DNA of 5,086 nucleotides from the NCBI GenBank assembly GCA_023386135.1, contig JAEWKG010000203.1, positions 1 to 5,086 on the forward strand, written 5' to 3'. The stretch comes from Pseudomonadota bacterium (GTDB lineage: Bacteria > Pseudomonadota > Alphaproteobacteria > Sphingomonadales > Sphingomonadaceae). The notes beneath the pieces are model-generated. The model saw only the letters and a program-made list of their open reading frames with translations, was not told the DNA's origin and ran no database searches. A program made the translations under genes and the position numbers. This document shows, in pieces, positions 1 through 5,086 of this stretch (position 1 is its first letter; each line of letters starts with the position of its first letter).

Positions 1-1564
<1,564 letters not shown>

Positions 1565-1596
1565 GTGGGCGTTTGACCTACTCGTCACATCCAGGG

Positions 1597-1610
1597 CCTA
1601 TTACAATAGG
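1597..1610. promoter_or_regulatory. 14-bp perfect inverted repeat, candidate operator
   Basis: CCTATT (1597-1602) and AATAGG (1605-1610) form a perfect dyad around a 2-nt centre, between the thiC stop and the TIR gene. The loop is too short for a good RNA hairpin, so a DNA-binding site is more likely than a terminator. It overlaps the -10-like TACAAT at 1602-1607. A TTGACC at 1573-1578 is nearby, but the 23-nt gap to TACAAT is too long for a normal sigma-70 promoter. It is a plausible control site of the defence operon, with no identified regulator. Confidence 0.35.
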
Positions 1611-1637
1611 GTGGGTTACTGCGCCCGCTAATAGTTC

Positions 1638-1658
1638 TTGAAAGGAACTTTCAATTTT
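1638..1658 (+). terminator. 7-bp hairpin followed by T-run; weak terminator or operator
   Basis: TTGAAAG (1638-1644), GAA and CTTTCAA (1648-1654) form a perfect 7-bp inverted repeat followed by TTTT (1655-1658). An overlapping alternative pairing is AGTTC (1633-1637) with GAACT (1645-1649). The stem has only two G-C pairs, so it would be a weak intrinsic terminator for thiC. Equally it could be a protein-binding dyad or an mRNA leader structure of the TIR operon, because it ends about 30 nt before the TIR ribosome binding site. Confidence 0.35.
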
Positions 1659-1678
1659 GCCACGTTCGTCTCATTGGT

Positions 1679-1683
1679 GGAGG
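1679..1683 (+). promoter_or_regulatory. Ribosome binding site of the TIR gene
   Basis: GGAGG lies 5 nt before the ATG at 1689. It decides the start in favour of that ATG over the in-frame TTG at 1638. The TTG lies inside the inverted repeat at 1638-1654 and would add 17 residues outside the TIR fold. Confidence 0.8.
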
Positions 1684-1688
1684 CTCAC

Positions 1689-2060
1689 ATGGCAGACAAA
1701 AAGACAATCTTTGTAGCATTCGCAATGGAGGACAAGGCTCAGCGCGATCTACTGCGAGGGCAATCACTTCGCACCGATAGTCCTTTTGAATACATTGATA
1801 TGTCGGTCAAGGAGCCGTACGACAAAGAGTGGAAGGAGCGGGTGACTACGCGTATTCGCCGCTCGGATGGTGTCATCGCGCTCGTCAGTGCGAACTCGCT
1901 AACATCGTCGGGCCAGAAATGGGAAATCGCGTGCGCCAAGAGCGAAGGCGTGCCTATAAGAGGTTTTTGGGCGTACACGGACGATCGCACCAACATTGAG
2001 GGTTTAAACACTAAAGTTTGGACTTGGGACAACATCGCTTCCTTCATCGACTCATTGTGA
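1689..2060 (+). CDS. TIR-like domain protein (ThsB-like, MTH538/DUF1863 type)
   Basis: This 123-residue protein consists of little more than one TIR-like flavodoxin-type domain. Strand A is TIFVAFAMEDKAQRD (residues 6-20), matching the family pattern of a beta strand followed by a D-containing loop. The next element is FEYIDMSVKEPYDKEW (33-48). The third strand, SDGVIALVSANSLTSS (59-74), precedes a helix KWEIACAKSEG (77-87). In that helix E79 sits where NADase TIR domains carry their catalytic glutamate. The last strand is PIRGFWAY (89-96). In Thoeris systems, proteins of this family turn NAD+ into a cyclic ADP-ribose isomer upon phage infection. The gene opens a tight operon, with the caspase gene 7 nt downstream, which supports a signal-producing role. 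No membrane segment or separate sensor domain is visible. The fold assignment is strong; NADase activity and the exact product are inferred from context. Confidence 0.88.
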   Translation: MADKKTIFVAFAMEDKAQRDLLRGQSLRTDSPFEYIDMSVKEPYDKEWKERVTTRIRRSDGVIALVSANSLTSSGQKWEIACAKSEGVPIRGFWAYTDDRTNIEGLNTKVWTWDNIASFIDSL

Positions 2061-2067
2061 AGCCCAC

Positions 2068-3054
2068 ATGCGAAGAGCGCTTGTTGTAGGTATCGACCAC
2101 TATGAGAGCATTTCGCCGCTGTTTGGGGCGGTGGGCGACGCATATTCAGTAAAGGCAATGCTCGACAGGCATGCAGACGGTTCGATAAACTTTCAGACAA
2201 ACTTGCTGGTCGGAACGGATCAAAAGAGCCTGATCACCCGTCACGAACTCAAAGAGGCAATCCGCGAGCTCTTCGCCGGGAAGGGGGAAGCTGCCTTTCT
2301 CTACTTCGCGGGCCATGGACATCTTGAAGCGACCGGAGGCTATCTGTGCGCCGGGGATTGTAAGACGGGCGATGATGGAGTGTCACTGTCCGAAGTCCTC
2401 GTCTTGGCTAACGAGTCGAAGTTCCTTAATCGCGTGATTGTTTTGGATAGCTGTCACAGTGGTATCGCTGGCAGCAGTCCGACTCACCCAGCGCTAACTG
2501 AGATAGCAGATGGGGTGACAATTTTGACGGCCTCCACATCAGAGCAATATGCTCAGGAGGCAAACGGGCAAGGTGTCTTCACTAGCCTCATGGTCGATGC
2601 GCTCGGAGGCGCTGCGGCAAATCTCGTAGGCGATGTAACTCCGGGCGGAGTGTACGCTCACGTCGATCAGTCGCTCGGAGAATGGGGCCAGAGACCGGTC
2701 TTCAAGACAAACGTGGAGCGCTTCATCTCGCTGCGGAAGGTCAAGCCGCAGGTTAATGTTGAGGATCTGCGACGAATTGCAGAGCTGTTCCCAGCGCCCG
2801 GCTACGAATTTCCCTTAGATCCTACGTTTGAGCCAGAGCGGCCAGAATTTAAGTCTGCGGAAGCACCCGACATCCCTGATCCGATTGCGGAAAATAACGC
2901 GATCTTCGCCATCCTGCAGGACTTCAATCGGGTAGGTTTGGTCGTACCGGAAGGTGCCCCTCACATGTGGCACGCCGCTATGCAGAGCAAGAGCGTGCGC
3001 TTAACTGCACTCGGCGAGCACTATCGTCGGCTTGCGTCGAAGAACCTTATCTAG
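2068..3054 (+). CDS. Caspase-like protease (peptidase C14), type IV Thoeris-like effector
   Basis: This 328-residue protein has an N-terminal caspase fold (about 1-225) and a C-terminal extension. Its opening, RRALVVGIDHYE (2-13) followed by GAVGDAYSVKAML (20-32), is the usual first strand and helix of bacterial caspase homologues. The catalytic dyad is visible as H83 in YFAGHGHLE and C129 in LDSCHSG. A strand TILTAST (151-157) precedes the FTSLMVDAL helix. The extension contains YEFPLDPTFEPE (246-257) and an end domain (about 275-328) with the sequence HMWHAAM near RLTALGEHY. I recall similar tails in other bacterial caspase proteins. No signal peptide or membrane helix is seen. Coupled to a TIR gene 7 nt upstream, it fits the type IV Thoeris effector, which is switched on by N7-cADPR and degrades cellular proteins to stop phage growth. 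Which residues bind the signal is unknown; the C-terminal region is the natural candidate. Confidence 0.9.
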   Translation: MRRALVVGIDHYESISPLFGAVGDAYSVKAMLDRHADGSINFQTNLLVGTDQKSLITRHELKEAIRELFAGKGEAAFLYFAGHGHLEATGGYLCAGDCKTGDDGVSLSEVLVLANESKFLNRVIVLDSCHSGIAGSSPTHPALTEIADGVTILTASTSEQYAQEANGQGVFTSLMVDALGGAAANLVGDVTPGGVYAHVDQSLGEWGQRPVFKTNVERFISLRKVKPQVNVEDLRRIAELFPAPGYEFPLDPTFEPERPEFKSAEAPDIPDPIAENNAIFAILQDFNRVGLVVPEGAPHMWHAAMQSKSVRLTALGEHYRRLASKNLI

Positions 3055-3058
3055 TCGA

Positions 3059-3319
3059 ATGTCTACTCCCGAAGAGCCAAGCAATGACCTTGTCGAGCAG
3101 TTGGCTTGCATAGAGCATGAGCGTTGGGCTCATTGGCAGCAATACGTCCACGACAAATCCGAGAAGCTGCCTGACGGCTCACTTCGAATCCCTGCCGACT
3201 TAGTCCAAAGATGGGATCGGCAAATCAAGACGCCATACGACCAGCTTAGTGAGGACGAGAAAGAAAGTGACCGAGAGCAGGTTCGACGGTACCTGCACCT
3301 AATCGCAGTTAATCCTTAA
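3059..3319 (+). CDS. Small RyR-domain protein, third gene of TIR-caspase operon
   Basis: This 86-residue protein is essentially one ryanodine-receptor-type (RyR, PF02026-like) domain. Its first helix is LVEQLACIEHERWAHWQQ (11-28), matching the family's LA...HE.W pattern. A spacer follows, then TPYDQLSEDEKESDREQVRRY (58-78), matching PYxxLsexEKexDR. Prokaryotic RyR domains have been proposed from comparative genomics to sense nucleotide-derived ligands in conflict systems. Similar small proteins also occur in phages, as far as I recall. The ATG at 3059 is 4 nt after the caspase stop and lacks a clear Shine-Dalgarno site, so translational coupling is likely. An in-frame TTG at 3032 would overlap the caspase gene and add nine residues outside the domain. 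GC content matches the two preceding genes. A role as regulator, co-sensor or signal sponge of the TIR-caspase system is inferred from operon position only. Confidence 0.8.
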   Translation: MSTPEEPSNDLVEQLACIEHERWAHWQQYVHDKSEKLPDGSLRIPADLVQRWDRQIKTPYDQLSEDEKESDREQVRRYLHLIAVNP

Positions 3320-3651
3320 TCCCGCCCCCCGCAACTCCGCCGCCCGGTCAGCCACAGCCACCACATGCGGAAGTCGGCGGCGAGGCTCCATAGGGGGTAG
3401 GCGAAGGTCGCGGGGCGGTTCTTCTCGATCCAGAAGTGCGCCACCCACGCAAAGAAGTAGCCCGCCACCGGCATCGCCAGCAGCCACCAATACCGCCCCG
3501 TCACCAGCGCGAACGCCGCCACCGCCACCACCAGGCTCGTTCCGACATAATGCAGCGCGCGGGTGCGCGGGCGCGAGTGCTCGCGCAGGTAGAACGGCCA
3601 GAACTCGGCGAAGGTGGCGTAGCGGGCGGGGGACGAAGCGGGCTCGGTCAT
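3316..3651 (-). CDS. DUF962/Mpo1-like small membrane protein
   Basis: This 111-residue protein matches the short bacterial DUF962 (Mpo1-like, PF06127) family. It opens with FAEFWPFYLREHSRPRTR (14-31), then LHYVGT (33-38). Two hydrophobic stretches at about 35-51 and 54-72 are predicted membrane helices. They are followed by the signature AHFWIEKNRPATFAYPLWSL (71-90) and the amphipathic MWWLWLTG. Conserved polar residues include H25, H34, H72, E76 and N78. Yeast Mpo1 is an iron-dependent dioxygenase of fatty-acid alpha-oxidation; whether this short bacterial form has that activity is unknown. The gene is convergent with the RyR gene and their stop codons share the bases TTAA (3316-3319). Its GC-rich composition matches the flanking chromosome rather than the defence island. 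No strong Shine-Dalgarno site is seen before the ATG at 3651. Confidence 0.85.
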   Translation of the reverse strand: MTEPASSPARYATFAEFWPFYLREHSRPRTRALHYVGTSLVVAVAAFALVTGRYWWLLAMPVAGYFFAWVAHFWIEKNRPATFAYPLWSLAADFRMWWLWLTGRRSCGGRD

Positions 3652-3713
3652 GCGCCAAGGCTGCGCCGATCGGCGGCGCGGCGCAAGCGGGTGGGCCGAA
3701 GTCCCGGCGTCAG

Positions 3714-3728
3714 ACGCTCTTGCAGCGT
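3714..3728. promoter_or_regulatory. Inverted repeat over -35, candidate antitoxin operator
   Basis: ACGCT (3714-3718) and AGCGT (3724-3728) form a perfect 5-bp dyad with a 5-nt spacer. The dyad overlaps the predicted -35 element of the toxin-antitoxin operon. The -10 itself lies in the 8-bp palindrome GTTATAAC (3741-3748). Antitoxins with an AbrB/MazE DNA-binding fold usually repress their own promoter, so either dyad could be the operator. Short dyads also arise by chance. Confidence 0.4.
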
Positions 3729-3748
3729 GAAATCCTGTTCGTTATAAC
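3720..3748 (+). promoter_or_regulatory. Sigma-70-type promoter of AbrB-Doc operon, predicted leaderless
   Basis: TTGCAG (3720-3725) and TATAAC (3743-3748) are separated by 17 nt, the preferred sigma-70 spacing. Transcription starting about 7 nt after the -10 element would begin at about 3755, the A of the antitoxin ATG. There is no purine-rich Shine-Dalgarno sequence before that ATG, so the transcript is predicted to be leaderless. Confidence 0.65.
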
Positions 3749-3754
3749 ACTCGT

Positions 3755-3982
3755 ATGAACGCGACGCTCAAGATCACCAAGATCGGCAACTCCGCGGGGA
3801 TCGTCCTGCCGAAGGAACTGCTGACGCAACTGGGCGCCGAAGTCGGCGGGTCGCTGTCGGTCGTCACCACTCCGCGCGGGATCGAACTGTCGGTCGAGGA
3901 GCCCGACTTCGAGGCGCAGATGGCCGCCGCCCGCGAAGTCATGGCCCGCCGCAAGCAAGCGCTGCGCGAACTCGCGAAATAA
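3755..3982 (+). CDS. AbrB/MazE/SpoVT-family antitoxin
   Basis: This 75-residue antitoxin has two parts. Residues 1-48 form the AbrB/MazE swapped-hairpin DNA-binding domain, seen as LKITKIGNSAGIVLPKELL (5-23) and LSVVTTPRGIELSV (34-47). Residues 51-75 are a charged, probably helical tail, FEAQMAAAREVMARRKQA, expected to bind and block the toxin. The next gene encodes a Doc-type toxin and starts 1 nt after the stop, the usual antitoxin-first order. The protein probably represses its own promoter at the dyads around 3714-3748. The start is the ATG at the predicted transcription start. High GC matches the surrounding chromosome, so the pair is not clearly part of the low-GC island. Confidence 0.9.
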   Translation: MNATLKITKIGNSAGIVLPKELLTQLGAEVGGSLSVVTTPRGIELSVEEPDFEAQMAAAREVMARRKQALRELAK

Positions 3983-3983
3983 C

Positions 3984-4373
3984 ATGGCGGAGGACTGGCA
4001 CTGGATCGCCACCGACGTGGCGGCGGCGGCGCATGGCGAGCAGCTTGCCGAGCACGGCGGGCCAGTCGGCGTGCGCGATCGCGGCGCGCTCGAAAGCGCG
4101 ATGATGCGCCCGCGCAACCTTGCGCAATACGGTGAGCCCGACCTCGCCGAGCTCGCCGCCGCTTACGCCTACGGCATCGCGCGGAATCATCCGTTCACGG
4201 ACGGCAACAAGCGGACCGCGGCGGTCGTCTCGGAAACCTTCCTCGTGCTCAACGGCCATCGGTTGGCGGCGAGTGACGCCGAGCTGGTCGTCGCAATCCT
4301 TGCCCTGGCGGCCGGCGAACTGAACGAGGACGAGCTCGCCGACTGGTTCCGCCAGCATCTCGCCGCAGGTTAG
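3984..4373 (+). CDS. doc: Death-on-curing (Doc) Fic-family toxin
   Basis: This 129-residue protein carries the Fic-type active-site loop HPFTDGNKRT (69-78), with catalytic H69 and D73 and the Doc-type NKRT in place of the GNGR of AMP-transferring Fic enzymes. Phage P1 Doc, the family prototype, phosphorylates EF-Tu and stops translation, so kinase activity is more likely than AMPylation. An upstream helix region with RDRGALESAM (31-40) and the helix LAELAAAYAYGIA (54-66) fit the Doc fold, and the length matches the family. The active-site loop looks intact, so the toxin is probably functional. It follows the antitoxin stop by 1 nt with no clear Shine-Dalgarno site of its own, so it is probably translated by coupling, which keeps toxin below antitoxin. 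The 3' end faces the DUF2726 gene. Confidence 0.92.
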   Translation: MAEDWHWIATDVAAAAHGEQLAEHGGPVGVRDRGALESAMMRPRNLAQYGEPDLAELAAAYAYGIARNHPFTDGNKRTAAVVSETFLVLNGHRLAASDAELVVAILALAAGELNEDELADWFRQHLAAG

Positions 4374-4379
4374 CGCAAC

Positions 4380-4411
4380 CGCGCGCGAAACCCGCGCCGA
4401 TCTTGCGCGCG
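4380..4411. terminator. Possible stem-loop between convergent genes
   Basis: CGCGCGC (4380-4386) can pair with GCGCGCG (4405-4411) around a loop of about 18 nt or less, in the 40-nt gap between doc and the convergent DUF2726 gene. There is no T-run, and alternating GC repeats are common in this genome's composition, so a terminator role is weakly supported. Confidence 0.25.
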
Positions 4412-4413
4412 TG

Positions 4414-5034
4414 TCAGGGGGCCTTGTCGCTCGCCCCCGGCACCAGTTTCTCCACCAGCCGCTTCAGCTCCGCCGGCGTGGTGTGCCCGGCCACTACTTC
4501 GTGATAGCCGATTCCGGCCTTGCGCAGCGCTTCCTTCTTGACCGCATCGCGCGCGGCGGCGCTGCCCTGGTGATGGCCGTCACCTTGGTATTCGATCGCG
4601 TGCCGCACGCGGCAGTCCGTGTCCATCAGCGCAAAATCCACACGCTTTGCGTTCACGCAGCCGTATGCCCGCTTGTCGGTCGAAGCGAGAAACTCGCCGA
4701 GCGAAACCTGCGCCATCACCTGCCATCCGGGATTGCGCGCGATCACCGCGGCGTCGAGCGCCTTGAACACGACTGCCTCGGGGCGGTTCAGTAGGGCGCG
4801 GGCCTTGAATTCGGCGGCCATCACCACCCGCAACTGCTCCGAAGCGCTGGCCAAGGCCTCGCTTTCGCCCGGCTTGGCGACGACCTTCAGGTCGGGCCGG
4901 TAAGCGCGCCGTGGCCGGAAGCGTCGCCCCTTCGACTGGGGCGAATTCAATATTCGCGCGCCGATCGCGATCACGGCCAGGAACACGACCGCGAAAACGA
5001 CGAGCGAGCCAGAATTGGCTATATCCGCTAGCAT
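4414..5034 (-). CDS. Membrane-anchored DUF2726 protein, nuclease-like
   Basis: This 206-residue protein begins with one hydrophobic helix (about 10-27, SLVVFAVVFLAVIAIGA), then a basic stretch KGRRFRPRRAYR (35-46). A DUF2726 domain follows from about 80 to 195. The domain opens with LLNRPEAVVFKAL (81-93), then VSLGEFL (110-116), and has a core of RVDFALMD (131-138), HAIEYQGDGHH (145-155) and ARDAVKKEALRKAGI (161-175). The D133, E148, Q150 and K167 pattern resembles a restriction-endonuclease-like (PD-(D/E)xK) active site. No substrate is known to me; DNA or RNA cleavage is an inference from the motif. The start is supported by GAGGGG 9 nt upstream on this strand. The gene is convergent with doc and GC-rich like the flanks. 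The N-terminal helix suggests a cytoplasmic domain tethered to the inner membrane. Confidence 0.82.
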   Translation of the reverse strand: MLADIANSGSLVVFAVVFLAVIAIGARILNSPQSKGRRFRPRRAYRPDLKVVAKPGESEALASASEQLRVVMAAEFKARALLNRPEAVVFKALDAAVIARNPGWQVMAQVSLGEFLASTDKRAYGCVNAKRVDFALMDTDCRVRHAIEYQGDGHHQGSAAARDAVKKEALRKAGIGYHEVVAGHTTPAELKRLVEKLVPGASDKAP

Positions 5035-5043
5035 GCGTGCAAT

Positions 5044-5072
5044 CCCCTCATCGCTGCAAATGGCAGATTATC
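5044..5072 (-). promoter_or_regulatory. Shine-Dalgarno and -10 element upstream of DUF2726 gene
   Basis: On the minus strand, GAGGGG (5044-5049) is a Shine-Dalgarno site 9 nt from the ATG. GATAAT (5067-5072) is a good -10 element about 35 nt upstream of the start. The matching -35 element would lie at or beyond the right edge of the window, so the promoter cannot be confirmed. Confidence 0.4.
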
Positions 5073-5086
5073 ACGCCGATTAGGTA

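Larger units (their letters stand above)
1565..3319. other. Putative horizontally acquired defence island (low GC)
   Basis: From the end of thiC to the stop of the RyR gene, base composition drops to about 47-55% GC in sampled 60-base lines. Most sampled flanking lines are over 60%, reaching 73-78%. Codon use shifts in parallel, with many A/T-ending codons here and strongly G/C-ending codons in thiC, the AbrB-Doc pair and the DUF2726 gene. The right edge is sharp: GC-rich sequence resumes at about 3320, just after the RyR stop codon. No transposase, integrase or tRNA gene is present, so the transfer mechanism is not visible. An 11-bp inverted repeat (1544-1554 and 3320-3330) lies close to both edges. 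Confidence 0.6.

Noticed and set aside
1573..1607. TTGACC and TACAAT as a sigma-70 promoter for the TIR operon
   Set aside because: The 23-nt spacing is far from 17, and spacing-compatible -10 candidates such as GCCTAT are poor, so no promoter is called.
1638..1688. TTG start giving a 140-residue TIR protein
   Set aside because: It lies inside an inverted repeat, adds 17 residues outside the TIR fold and lacks a good ribosome binding site, whereas the ATG at 1689 has GGAGG 5 nt upstream.
1739..2200. Minus-strand open frame of 153 residues opposite TIR and caspase genes
   Set aside because: It is antisense to two well-supported genes and has no recognisable domain.
3032..3058. TTG start extending the RyR protein by nine residues
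   Set aside because: It would overlap the caspase gene by 23 nt and adds MRRRTLSSR outside the domain; the ATG at 3059 is the simpler start, although TTG cannot be excluded.
3299..3658. Alternate minus-strand frame over the DUF962 gene, and the plus-strand frame 3436-3747
   Set aside because: Both are shadows of the DUF962 gene with biased composition and no family motif.
3664..3675. 12-bp palindrome CGCCGATCGGCG upstream of the DUF962 gene
   Set aside because: GC-rich palindromes around GATC/CGATCG are frequent in such genomes, and nothing ties this one to a promoter element.
4411..4903. Plus-strand open frames opposite the DUF2726 gene (4411-4794 and 4619-4903)
   Set aside because: They are antisense to a gene with a clear domain, start codon and ribosome binding site.
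4941..4957. Inverted repeat GCGAAT-N5-ATTCGC
   Set aside because: It lies inside the DUF2726 coding sequence near the basic linker and is not near a predicted regulatory position.

Overview
The window looks like chromosomal DNA of a GC-rich alphaproteobacterium, most likely of the order Sphingomonadales (Erythrobacter/Novosphingobium-like). This is judged from the ThiC sequence, the hairpin-rich repeat inside it, the short DUF962 membrane protein and the AbrB-Doc pair, not from a database search. Flanking genes are strongly GC-rich (sampled 60-base lines about 57-78% GC). A central block of about 1.75 kb is clearly poorer in GC (sampled lines about 47-55%) and looks horizontally acquired.

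Layout: (1) 1-1564, + strand: the C-terminal ~520 residues of the thiamin biosynthesis enzyme ThiC, cut off at the left edge. It carries an in-frame insertion of a palindromic repeat close to its 3' end. (2) 1565-1688: a short regulatory gap with two perfect inverted repeats and a good Shine-Dalgarno site. (3) 1689-3319, + strand: a tight three-gene operon encoding a TIR-like protein (123 aa), a caspase-like protease (328 aa) and a small RyR-domain protein (86 aa). (4) 3316-3651, - strand: a DUF962/Mpo1-like membrane protein whose stop codon overlaps the RyR stop. (5) 3652-3754: a short gap with a well-formed promoter whose predicted start point falls on the next start codon. (6) 3755-4373, + strand: a toxin-antitoxin operon of an AbrB/MazE-type antitoxin and a Doc-type Fic toxin, 1 nt apart. 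(7) 4414-5034, - strand: a membrane-anchored DUF2726 protein with a nuclease-like motif.

The centrepiece is the TIR plus caspase pair. It matches the architecture called type IV Thoeris: a TIR protein senses phage infection and makes an NAD-derived signal, and that signal activates a caspase-like protease that degrades host proteins. The less familiar part is the third gene. Its RyR domain belongs to a class of modules proposed to bind nucleotide-derived ligands, and it lies 4 nt downstream of the protease gene. It may therefore be an uncharacterised regulator, second sensor or signal sponge of the system. With the neighbouring toxin-antitoxin pair and nuclease-like gene, the window reads as a small defence locus beside a housekeeping gene.
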